Shown piece after piece: positions 36,791-44,967 of a DNA stretch of 64,000 bases. The position numbers and the translations under genes are program-made. Within the stretch, counting starts at the first letter, position 1, and the number at the start of each line of letters is the position of its first letter. Below the pieces are notes generated by a model, which saw nothing but the letters and a program-made list of their open reading frames with translations, was not told where the DNA came from and made no database searches. Source of the DNA: CAWGET01 sp963821715 (GTDB lineage Bacteria > Bacteroidota > Ignavibacteria > Ignavibacteriales > Melioribacteraceae); assembly GCA_963821715.1 (NCBI GenBank), contig CAWGET010000010.1, forward strand, positions 186,001-250,000, read 5' to 3'.

Positions 36791-38128
36791 CTAATTGGAA
36801 GATAAAACAGGCTTCATTTGTTTTTGTTCGATTTTTAAAGTTCCGTTCAGTTTAGTTTCAGGATTTTTTATCATATGACCGGTTGCCTTTTCCCAATTAT
36901 TGATTATTAAAAGAATATTGTCCAAAATTGCCGTCTCCTGAGCAGTTGCCGCAGGAACTATCGGGTTAACAGTCGCCTGACTTCTGATTATTCTGCGGAG
37001 AAAATTCGCGTCGTTGAATAAACCCAATTCCACAGATCGTAAAATGATATTCATCGGCTGAGATATATCCAAGATTGCCTTCGATTTTGTATGAGCCGGA
37101 ACTCCGACTTTTTTCCCGATGCTGATCAGTCTTTCGCCCGGAGTATTGGCGTTGGCGTTAAGATAAGTAACTACGGGAGAATCGTATGAAATGATCGAAA
37201 AGAGCCAATACAAAAATATGTATGAAGAATATTCTTCGCGCGATAAATGAAAATATCTGTAATTTGCGAAGTCTAATTCCGTCGAACGTCTCGACATCAG
37301 CATTTCCTGAATTTTCCTGCCAAGGGCTTCAAGATGTTCATAGTCTGTTGTGTTCTGCCCGCTGGTGTTATTGGCGTTTATAAATCCCTGCCAAAATTCC
37401 GATAAGAAATTTTCGAACAGACTTATGAAAGCGGAGTTAGCGAATTCTGCCTTTACATATTCGTAAGATTTATTTTCCTGATCTCCGAACGCAAGATCCA
37501 TTCCGAATAACCGATGATAAGCGTTTCTTCTCGCGGCTTCAGTAACCGGTTTTATTCCGCTATTCCCGCTAATTTTCGGCGTAGCCATTGAATCTTTATA
37601 AAATAAAGCCTCTGTATTCATTATCCAGGCGAACGCTTTCGGATCCGCTTTAGTAAGTTTTTCATCGTGCAGAAACATCCAGATCAATTTTTCGAAGATT
37701 TGCACAATACGCGTATTCTCAACGAGATAAGAAAAGATAAGATGATAGGGCGGCGTATTAAATTTAATATATGCCATCGGGCTGGCTGCGCTTGCAGGAT
37801 CGAACATACCGAAATCTGTCCCCGTCACATCCACTTCGCCGAATTGCGTTGTATAGCTAATTCTGTTTGCGACATCGAACCAATGTTTTTTTACAGCGCT
37901 TTCCACAATCCCTATATCGTCGATGGTCGAAAACACTTCCCTTGCGTCGGTGGCGTAAGATGAGACACCACTCGCTGCGCTGAATTCTGTGGGAAAAGTT
38001 CCGCCCGCAAGCGAAGGCGCGTCCAAATTGCTGAATTGATAATCGCTGCTTACCGGTTCGCCTACAAAGCCGCTTGGATAAATGCATTCATTTAGTGTTG
38101 TATAGATTAAGTTGTCTATGGCGTCCAT
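36791..38128 (-). CDS. Orphan 445-residue protein of the 34.7-42.8 kb cluster
   Basis: I do not recognise this protein. It has no signal peptide and no clear transmembrane helix. It begins MDAIDNLIYTTLNECIYP, has an Ala/Ser-rich segment with TFPTEFSAASGVSSYATDAR (about 44-63), then a mostly alpha-helical, aromatic-rich body (YHLIFSYLVENTR, FISLFENFLSEFWQGFI, EEYSSYIFLYWLFSI) and a Pro/Ala turn before the last helices. The long helical body suggests a binding or structural role. It lies 27 bp after the 95-residue gene in the same direction. Confidence 0.6.
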   Translation of the reverse strand: MDAIDNLIYTTLNECIYPSGFVGEPVSSDYQFSNLDAPSLAGGTFPTEFSAASGVSSYATDAREVFSTIDDIGIVESAVKKHWFDVANRISYTTQFGEVDVTGTDFGMFDPASAASPMAYIKFNTPPYHLIFSYLVENTRIVQIFEKLIWMFLHDEKLTKADPKAFAWIMNTEALFYKDSMATPKISGNSGIKPVTEAARRNAYHRLFGMDLAFGDQENKSYEYVKAEFANSAFISLFENFLSEFWQGFINANNTSGQNTTDYEHLEALGRKIQEMLMSRRSTELDFANYRYFHLSREEYSSYIFLYWLFSIISYDSPVVTYLNANANTPGERLISIGKKVGVPAHTKSKAILDISQPMNIILRSVELGLFNDANFLRRIIRSQATVNPIVPAATAQETAILDNILLIINNWEKATGHMIKNPETKLNGTLKIEQKQMKPVLSSN

Positions 38129-38155
38129 AATTTTTCTTCTTTTTTATTGATGATT

Positions 38156-38443
38156 TTATTTTTTGTCTTTGTTTTTTCTCTCAACTAATTCTTTATATCT
38201 CTTTTTGTAATTATCGCTCACGGCAACATCCATCGAAAATTCTTCCTGTTTGCTTGTATTCTGCTGGGCGAAATTCTGATACGCCTGCGAATATTTTTTG
38301 TATTCCTTCGAAACTTCGTTTTGAGCAGAATGTTCTTTATGTTTCTCTTTAGCGCCTTCTTTTAATTTTTCTACTAAAGCCAGGTAGAATTCGGCCCGTG
38401 CCTTTTCTTCTGTCATTCCGCTTTGCTTATTCGGTGAAGCCAT
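38156..38443 (-). CDS. Orphan 95-residue charged helical protein
   Basis: A small, highly charged protein of almost pure helix prediction: KARAEFYLALVEKLKEGAKE, then VSKEYKKYSQAYQNFAQQ and YKKRYKELVERKNKDKK. No signal peptide, cysteine or catalytic motif. The size and composition suggest a chaperone or adaptor for a neighbour, which is inference. Gaps of 20 and 27 bp to its neighbours place it firmly in the operon. Confidence 0.6.
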   Translation of the reverse strand: MASPNKQSGMTEEKARAEFYLALVEKLKEGAKEKHKEHSAQNEVSKEYKKYSQAYQNFAQQNTSKQEEFSMDVAVSDNYKKRYKELVERKNKDKK

Positions 38444-38463
38444 AATAACTCCCTAATTGTTTT

Positions 38464-39723
38464 TTAATTTAATTCTACAGAAAATCCCAACCTGATCATC
38501 AAGTCTGCCTGCAATTTGTATTGTGATGCAATATCATCTTTTCCTACGCCTATCTTATACCCGATGAGAGCAAGTAACTTGATCGATTCCTTCCAAATCC
38601 AAGCGTGCGAAGTAAAGAGCGCCGGGCCTGCAATGTATTCCAGCTTTTCCAATTCTTTAGGACTAACTTTAACCGGATCGATTATTTGTGATAATGATCT
38701 ACCGCCGAAAGAACGGAATGGATTCTTTAAGATCAGTTTAACCACATCCGGAAGAGCCGAAACGCAAAGCTTGATCAGCCGGACAGAAGGATAATTCACA
38801 CCATCAATATCATAGTCTGACTTGAATGCTGTTTCCAGTTCATCCCAGGGTCCGGCGCCGAAAAATTGTCTGCACATTTCCAACCCCATCAAAACCCTTA
38901 CATAACTAATAGGATGAGGATCGTTCGGACGGAAAGCGAAAACAGATTCCGATCTTCCGCTTACCACATCATGCAGCGCGGCAACCGAGCCAAACCCGGC
39001 GTTAACAAACGCGAAAGCGTCCGCCGCTATTTCGCTTGCCCAGCTAGAGAATGCTCCGCCTACAATTTCCGGATAATCGGGTAATTTAATACGCAGAGCC
39101 TGTGCCAGTTCATCATTCCAGTTAAGAATATGCGCAACCTGATGACCGGTTTCATGAATTATGGCAGTCGGTCTGAACAGATTGTGCTGTGTAATTTTTA
39201 TAGCGGCAACAGGACTTATATTCCCGTCCCACAACCTTAAACCGGCTTTCAGTATCGAAGCTCCAATTCCTTTATCGATATAAGTAAGCACAGGGGGAAT
39301 TTCTTTTCCCAACACAGATAATATTTCTTCCATACTTTTATGGCACATAATGTCGCATGCTCGTAAGAGCGCGGCAACTTCGGAAGTTGTTCTAGAATTT
39401 ATTGCAATCGTATAAAAATGAATCGTCTGCTCGGTTTTAAGATAGCGCTCTCGCAAACCGATTACTTTCTGTTTCATCTTTTTTAGTTCTTCTTCTGTTT
39501 CAACATATTTAAATTCCGATTGAATTTGATTTGCTGAATCAACAACATCATCAATACTTTTTTTAAGCGTAGCTTCCAAAATATTCCGCATAGAAGAATC
39601 TATTCCATGCCATGCTATTTCCGAAGCCAGATTTTTCAGGGAAGAGAGCCAAGACGCGGCTTGAACCCAGTGATTTATCTGACGGTTGAGCGAAGATCGT
39701 ATTGAATTTATTGTAGTTGTCAT
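38464..39723 (-). CDS. Zincin-like metallopeptidase (HETGH), orphan family
   Basis: A 419-residue protein with an HExxH zinc motif, IHETGHQVAH (about residues 190-199). About 30 residues later comes SEIAADAFAF, which could supply the third ligand. The N-terminal 150 residues are helical (ASWLSSLKNLASEIAWHGID, long coiled stretch). No signal peptide is visible. The motif supports a metallopeptidase fold, but I cannot place the family or substrate. It starts 17 bp after the stop of the 843-residue gene. Confidence 0.7.
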   Translation of the reverse strand: MTTTINSIRSSLNRQINHWVQAASWLSSLKNLASEIAWHGIDSSMRNILEATLKKSIDDVVDSANQIQSEFKYVETEEELKKMKQKVIGLRERYLKTEQTIHFYTIAINSRTTSEVAALLRACDIMCHKSMEEILSVLGKEIPPVLTYIDKGIGASILKAGLRLWDGNISPVAAIKITQHNLFRPTAIIHETGHQVAHILNWNDELAQALRIKLPDYPEIVGGAFSSWASEIAADAFAFVNAGFGSVAALHDVVSGRSESVFAFRPNDPHPISYVRVLMGLEMCRQFFGAGPWDELETAFKSDYDIDGVNYPSVRLIKLCVSALPDVVKLILKNPFRSFGGRSLSQIIDPVKVSPKELEKLEYIAGPALFTSHAWIWKESIKLLALIGYKIGVGKDDIASQYKLQADLMIRLGFSVELN

Positions 39724-39740
39724 TTTTATTTAATTATTCA

Positions 39741-42272
39741 TTAATCGAATTTTTTACCTGCTTTGATCTGAATTTCCGGAGTCGGAATGCTCGGCAATAC
39801 CAGGTCGGCTAAATTCCCAACCGACATTTGTCCACGAACTGCGTTAATAATCGCTCTTAGCTGAGACATTCCCGGAATATTTACCCAGATAATCTTAATA
39901 GTAACACCGTCTTCAGGCTCAGCCTGCATCTGTTTAAATTCCGCCGCTCTTGCCTTAAAGTAATTTACAACCGCTTGGTAAGCCAATTCGGATATCTTTA
40001 CAATCAGTTTTTCAATGAGTTTTACAAGGAGATCTTTTGCCGCTTTCGCCGCAAATGCGCCGGCCGCAGCAAGGGCTGGACTCAAATTTTCTTCGGGAAC
40101 ATTTTCAAGATATAATTCCGGAACTGCTTCGTGAATTATCTTTACCTTATTGCTTACATTTTTAATCAGAAGATCGTTCAAAACGTTTCTAACCGAATGC
40201 CGAATTGTTAAAGCCGCTCCAAGATGATCGTTGCGGTTCAGTTTTTCTACTACTGATTTTGCGTCCTCTTCGCTGAAGAAATAATTGAGTCGTATTTCCG
40301 ATTTAATAAAATTAATTACACCCTGAATATCGCTGGAACGCGGTGTAGTAGTTTTTGGTTTGCCCGGCTTATTTCCCTTAGGCGGAATATAAGGCTGTTT
40401 AACTTTGGCTCCGCTTATTTCCAGATAATAAAATCTTTGTCCGATATTTATGCGGTGACGGCTTTGCATAAACCTTGCCGGCACCTTCTTTCCCAGTCCC
40501 GGTTCATTCAACAAGAGAGACGCCGCTTTTTCGGTTAGAGGATGAATTTGGCTCCAGCCGGAGGATTTTATGGTTCCCAATCCCGGAACGTTTTCCCACT
40601 TGCTTATTCTGCTAAGCCACGTGCCGCTTATTGCTTCATACAAATGAACTTTGGCTTTTACAGGCTTAGAACCATCGAGCCCTAATTTGTCCGACATAAA
40701 TCTGGCAAGCGTTACGCCATTAAATGACTTTATGTTCTTTAACATAACCGGCGTTAACGTAACAGAAAATACGTGTGTAAATTTTTTATAATAATGCCGC
40801 GGACCTTTGCGCGGTTTCAAAACCCAGCTTCCTGACTGTGTAACTTGTTTCGCTTCTTCCTTTATGTATGATGACGGAAAATTACTCGAAGCCGCTTCGT
40901 CGAACGCTTCCAATACCATCGAAGTTAATTGTTCCTGGTCTTCTAAATAAGATTCATCCAGGGAACCCATATTGTTTACGGTGGTTTCTATTGTATTCGC
41001 AATTGCTTCATAAGCGAGATCCGGATTTTCACCTTCATAAGTTTCAAATCCTATCGCCGCCAATCCCATATCAACAATTTTTGTGGAGAGGGGGCGCGCC
41101 ACGGATCTGGGAATAAATTTTGCCACAAGTCTCGATAAAATACCCGCCAAAAAGTTGATGACCCTTTTACGTCCTATTATTTTAATTCCCATTTTAATTA
41201 AGGGTTTAGCCGCCATAATTACTGCTGGAAGAAAATTTTCTATGGCCGGCTGAGGAGACTCACCTTCTCTCAAATCTTTCAGATCATTAATAAACTGCTG
41301 CCTCGCGGTCTCAATCGGGGGAATTTGCATTCCAGCCGTTTCAAATTCGAATTCTCTCTCAAACTCATCAGCAGCGTATGTGTAGTTCTGAACGAGATTT
41401 TCAGTTTCGCTCTCATCATCTGTGAAGACTAAATTTGCTACATAGTTATCGAATTCATACTGCACGGCTTCTAAATCTCCGGCAGCGGGATTAAAAGATT
41501 CTTCAAAATTTTCTGATTGAGACGTTTCCATCTTAAGAAATTTTTTAGCCAAGGTTTGCGCGTGAGTTCTGAATTCTTTCGGTAGTTTATTTATCGCATA
41601 TTTTAGCACCCTTTGCAATAAGGGGCGAACTAATTTTTTTAATTTACTTAAAATCGCGTTGATCGGGAGAATTTTGCCTACGGCTTTTTTAGCAAATTTA
41701 ATTCCCGATTTTACAACTGATTTCGCTTTTTTAAGTAACTTTCCAAAAAAATCTTCCTGCGCCGGGGATAAGGACTCATACTGAAATTCAAATTGTTCAA
41801 ACAGTTTTTCTATCTGCGCGTCGTTATGATCTGCGAGATCATTTCCGCTGAAAACTCCGCTTATTTTATCTATGGTATCTTCAGCTTTTTTAGCCAAGGG
41901 TTCCAAATACTCATTTATCTCTCGCGTAACGAAGGGAATATATGCTTCGCCCATCGCAGTTTCATTCGATATTTTATCGCTGTATGTATCCTCGGCTTCG
42001 TTCGCCAGGTTATATAAGGCGATTTCAAATTCGGGATCGTTTAAGTCTGCAAGCAGCTCGGCATACATTTCCTCAGCCGGAGTAACGACCGAAGAATCGT
42101 TCTGGGCGAGTTCAAAAGAAGCTCTGAAAGGACTTTCAACTTCACCAAGTTCCGAATAAAATTTTTGAGGCTGGTATGTTTCTGGTTTTTGTGGAACCTG
42201 CGGAACGTCTGTAAATGGAGTTTCAAATTCAGCGAGTTGATTTTCTATACTTCCATTTTCATAATTTTTCAT
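39741..42272 (-). CDS. Large orphan protein with ETPF/ESPF motifs and cationic helical blocks
   Basis: An 843-residue protein I cannot assign. It has no N-terminal signal peptide. Residues 17-20 are ETPF and 46-49 ESPF, followed by DLNDPEFEIALYNLANEAED (77-96). Acidic-aromatic tracts occur at about 159-167 (EQFEFQYES) and 303-312 (EFEREFEFET). Two lysine/arginine-rich, hydrophobic helical blocks lie at about 176-235 (GKLLKKAKSVVKSGIKFAKK) and 345-410. The C-terminal half contains a beta-rich HVFSVTLTPVMLKNIKSF region, a Pro/Lys linker (PPKGNKPGKPKTTTP) and an Ala-rich helix. Membrane activity or surface attachment is inferred from composition only. Confidence 0.6.
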   Translation of the reverse strand: MKNYENGSIENQLAEFETPFTDVPQVPQKPETYQPQKFYSELGEVESPFRASFELAQNDSSVVTPAEEMYAELLADLNDPEFEIALYNLANEAEDTYSDKISNETAMGEAYIPFVTREINEYLEPLAKKAEDTIDKISGVFSGNDLADHNDAQIEKLFEQFEFQYESLSPAQEDFFGKLLKKAKSVVKSGIKFAKKAVGKILPINAILSKLKKLVRPLLQRVLKYAINKLPKEFRTHAQTLAKKFLKMETSQSENFEESFNPAAGDLEAVQYEFDNYVANLVFTDDESETENLVQNYTYAADEFEREFEFETAGMQIPPIETARQQFINDLKDLREGESPQPAIENFLPAVIMAAKPLIKMGIKIIGRKRVINFLAGILSRLVAKFIPRSVARPLSTKIVDMGLAAIGFETYEGENPDLAYEAIANTIETTVNNMGSLDESYLEDQEQLTSMVLEAFDEAASSNFPSSYIKEEAKQVTQSGSWVLKPRKGPRHYYKKFTHVFSVTLTPVMLKNIKSFNGVTLARFMSDKLGLDGSKPVKAKVHLYEAISGTWLSRISKWENVPGLGTIKSSGWSQIHPLTEKAASLLLNEPGLGKKVPARFMQSRHRINIGQRFYYLEISGAKVKQPYIPPKGNKPGKPKTTTPRSSDIQGVINFIKSEIRLNYFFSEEDAKSVVEKLNRNDHLGAALTIRHSVRNVLNDLLIKNVSNKVKIIHEAVPELYLENVPEENLSPALAAAGAFAAKAAKDLLVKLIEKLIVKISELAYQAVVNYFKARAAEFKQMQAEPEDGVTIKIIWVNIPGMSQLRAIINAVRGQMSVGNLADLVLPSIPTPEIQIKAGKKFD

Positions 42273-42365
42273 GATATTATATCTTTTTAGTTTGTGATTT
42301 TGTTTAATTCAAGGTAAGACAAAGAAGATATTGATATCAATCCCCCAAAAGTGGGAATTTTATAA

Positions 42366-42818
42366 TTATTTATCGAAGAAGGTTTGGTGATAGTAATTAA
42401 TTAAGGAAGCCGTATTTTTTGCGCCTGTCTTTATAAGAATATTTTTTCGGTGAGATTTTATTGTTTCGTAGCAGACAAAGAGTTTATCAGCTATCTCTTT
42501 GGATGTAAATCCCTGCATAATTAAATCAAGGACTTCTAATTCCCTTATGCTAAATTTGGTTTTGGTTTTCTTAATTCTACTTGTTGTTTTTCCGTTTAAA
42601 AGCCTGATAACCTCATCGATGTCCGCTACTTCAATATTAACTTCTAAATGAAGCTTTAATCCGGCAGGACGAATTTTACCTAGAAGTTCCTGAAGACGGT
42701 TGAGCAGCAATGTTTGCGTGTTTTCATTCCACTGTTCGTCTTCAAAAAATTCTATCTCTTTTTTCCTGCTCTCAATATTAGGAATAGAGTATACCTGAAT
42801 GCAAAGACTTGCAGACAT
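42366..42818 (-). CDS. LuxR/GerE-type HTH transcription regulator
   Basis: A 150-residue protein. The C-terminal HTH (about 85-145) reads FSIRELEVLDLIMQGFTSKE, then IADKLFVCYETIKSHRKNI, the standard LuxR/NarL DNA-binding domain. The N-terminal 80 residues do not look like a receiver (no phospho-Asp pocket) and may bind a ligand or partner. It is the first gene of the minus-strand run leading into the 843-residue gene (93-bp gap), so it is the likely local regulator. Confidence 0.85.
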   Translation of the reverse strand: MSASLCIQVYSIPNIESRKKEIEFFEDEQWNENTQTLLLNRLQELLGKIRPAGLKLHLEVNIEVADIDEVIRLLNGKTTSRIKKTKTKFSIRELEVLDLIMQGFTSKEIADKLFVCYETIKSHRKNILIKTGAKNTASLINYYHQTFFDK

Positions 42819-43145
42819 AATGTCTCTTTCTAAATCTTACATAGGAAATAATATTAAAAATGAATTTGCTACCAATGTTTCCTATACCGAAAATATTCGG
42901 GCTTGATAAAATGGAGATTTGATTTCGGAAGAGTTGAATTTCCGATTTTGATAAGATCGTTCAGGAGTGAGAAAATAGATTAGAATAATTTTAAGTTTAA
43001 AGTATATAAAATAATACCTGGTGTCAAGATTTAGTTTTCGGAAATTCAAATACGACTGAAGATCCAATTCGATTCAATGTCTCGATTCTACAGATTAAAT
43101 TAAAATTTTTAAAGGAGACTGCAGGAATTTTATGTCTTAAAAAAG
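42819..43145. other. 327-bp intergenic region upstream of the LuxR-type gene
   Basis: AT-rich, with no convincing coding frame. It should hold the promoter for the regulator and possibly the terminator of the oxidoreductase gene, but I find no clear hairpin with a T-tract. Confidence 0.35.
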
Positions 43146-44120
43146 TTAGATCTGTCCTAAGATTTTATCCATAGCCCAATTTGTTCTCGCACCGCTTTCT
43201 CCGGTGGATATACATTTTCCGTTTCCGGTTAATTCTTCCACAATGGTTTTAATAAGCGGCTGTTGGATATGTTTCGGGAAATCTTCTTCAAATTTCTCTT
43301 CTCCCTTTTCATTTTGTAAGATAATGGGAGTTTTATCAAAAAATGAGAAAGTTATTTTCCCATCCGAGCCGATGATTTCCGTTTTGTCAGTATGTTCTCC
43401 TGCAGTAAAACACCAGGTTCCGCTTCCGAGAACTCCGTTTTTAAATTGGAAACTGCCGGTTACAATATCTTCAGCTGGATAAAGTCCTGCTTGGTTAGCT
43501 TTTATTCCTTTGGCGGAAATTACCGGACCGAATAAAAGATCGAGAAAATCTAACTGGTGCGACGCGAGATCGTAAAATAATCCAGCGCCGGCAATTTCCG
43601 GAATAACGCGCCAGGGCAGATTATTTTTATCAACCGGAAAATCTTTCTGAGTCCAGAACAAATTGACATTTGCCGCTCTCACTTCTCCAATAGAATTATC
43701 GCTAATCAAATTTTTAATTTTTTTAAAATACGGAAGTTCCCGTCTATAATAAGCTACAAAAAGCGGGATGTTATTCTTCCGACATGCGTCAATCATCTTC
43801 AAACATTCTTGGTAATTTGCAGCCATCGGCTTTTCTACATAAACCGCTTTACCGGCTTCCGCGGCTTTGATCGTATATTCGGCGTGTGAAGAGGGAGGTG
43901 TCGCGACGTAAACCGCGTTAACCTCATCGTCATTTATCAGATCATCCGCGTTGTCATACCACCTTGGCACTTTATGACGAACGGCGTAATCCTCAGCTTT
44001 TTCTGCGGTTCTCCTCATAATGGCGACAATGGATGAATTATTTACAAGATTAAACGCAGGTCCGCTCTTCACTTCCGTAACGTCGCCCGCGCCTATCATT
44101 CCCCAATTTATTTTTATCAT
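43146..44120 (-). CDS. Gfo/Idh/MocA-family oxidoreductase
   Basis: I place the start at ATG 44120 with AAAGGGAA upstream, rather than 12 codons earlier. The 324-residue protein has the N-terminal Rossmann motif WGMIGAGDV, the conserved EKP in VYVEKPMAANY, and the C-terminal alpha/beta domain with GLFYDLASHQLDFLD. These enzymes oxidise or reduce sugars and cyclitols with NAD(P). It lies near the mannoside locus but is separated from it by two small genes, so a role there is only possible. Confidence 0.9.
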   Translation of the reverse strand: MIKINWGMIGAGDVTEVKSGPAFNLVNNSSIVAIMRRTAEKAEDYAVRHKVPRWYDNADDLINDDEVNAVYVATPPSSHAEYTIKAAEAGKAVYVEKPMAANYQECLKMIDACRKNNIPLFVAYYRRELPYFKKIKNLISDNSIGEVRAANVNLFWTQKDFPVDKNNLPWRVIPEIAGAGLFYDLASHQLDFLDLLFGPVISAKGIKANQAGLYPAEDIVTGSFQFKNGVLGSGTWCFTAGEHTDKTEIIGSDGKITFSFFDKTPIILQNEKGEEKFEEDFPKHIQQPLIKTIVEELTGNGKCISTGESGARTNWAMDKILGQI

Positions 44121-44179
44121 AATGAATTCCCTTTCTTCATGATAAGGCGTAAGCATAGATTTTAAAAATCAAAAAATTT

Positions 44180-44596
44180 TTAGCTTTTATGCCAGCTTAA
44201 AACCTGCCAGTTGTTATCTTTATTCAGATGAAAAAATATTGTATGCCAGGTGGACGCGCCGCCGTTTTTGGTTTCCAAAACCATGTAAGCATTTTTTTCA
44301 TCATCAGTAATTCTGATGTGCGCCGTTCCAATCTCAATATCTTTTCCTTCTATAAATTTTTCTTTTTTCTCAGTTGAACCGAATACTTCAAATATACTTT
44401 CATAATTACCGTCTAAAACCACATACGCTTCGGGGAAAATTAAGTTTTGAATTTTGTCGAGAGATTCGGCTTCTAAAACAGATTTGGCGATTGATATGAA
44501 TTGTTCTCCGGGTTCGGAATTATTTTCAACTCCGCCACTTCCGGCGAATAAAAACCCGGTAAATAAAAATGTCAGGATTACAGATAACTTTTTCAT
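44180..44596 (-). CDS. Secreted NTF2/SnoaL-like small protein
   Basis: A 138-residue protein with signal peptide (about 1-18, FLFAG). The mature part has the alternation expected of an NTF2-like fold: FISIAKSVLEAESLDKI, then TAHIRITDDEKNAYMVLET and WHTIFFHLNKDNNWQVLSWH. No catalytic residue stands out. A short Ser/Gly stretch (GSGGVENNSEPG) follows the signal peptide. The function is unknown. Confidence 0.6.
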   Translation of the reverse strand: MKKLSVILTFLFTGFLFAGSGGVENNSEPGEQFISIAKSVLEAESLDKIQNLIFPEAYVVLDGNYESIFEVFGSTEKKEKFIEGKDIEIGTAHIRITDDEKNAYMVLETKNGGASTWHTIFFHLNKDNNWQVLSWHKS

Positions 44597-44752
44597 ACTC
44601 TCCTCATTTGATATTGTTTGTTTTGTTTAACTGTTTTCCGAATTGTAAGAAGAGGTAGAGTATTTATCATTGAATCCTGTTTTATGTTTATGTGACAATA
44701 TAATAATTTGCGGAATAAACCAAAAATTGAGATAATTTTTTTAGCTTGATTG

Positions 44753-44923
44753 TTACTCGATCAACGCGGAAACGAAACTGCCGATATAATAAGGCCAAAG
44801 AAGAAGAGCGAACAAACCTTTCATAAAAGATAACTTTAAAAATCCGATTGTAAACAGCCACCCGATAAACCAAATTGTTCCGGCGATGCTTGTTTTTTCT
44901 ACTACTACTTTTGTTTTTTCCAT
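44753..44923 (-). CDS. Small conserved membrane protein (56 residues)
   Basis: ATG at 44923, stop TAA at 44755-44753. The protein starts MEKTKVVVEKTSIAG, then TIWFIGWLFTIGFLKLSFMK, GLFALLLWPYYIG and ends SALIE. Two hydrophobic helices flank a short basic loop, and LLLWPYYIG is a pattern I know from many small inner-membrane proteins of unknown role. It stands 44 bp before the glycoside hydrolase stop in the same direction. Confidence 0.75.
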   Translation of the reverse strand: MEKTKVVVEKTSIAGTIWFIGWLFTIGFLKLSFMKGLFALLLWPYYIGSFVSALIE

Positions 44924-44967
44924 AGTTCTATTTCAAATTTTTTATGACAAAAAAATATAAGAAAAAC

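Noticed and set aside
44688..44873. 61-residue minus-strand frame
   Set aside because: It overlaps the better supported 56-residue membrane protein (44753-44923) in another frame; the latter has a conserved-looking membrane pattern.
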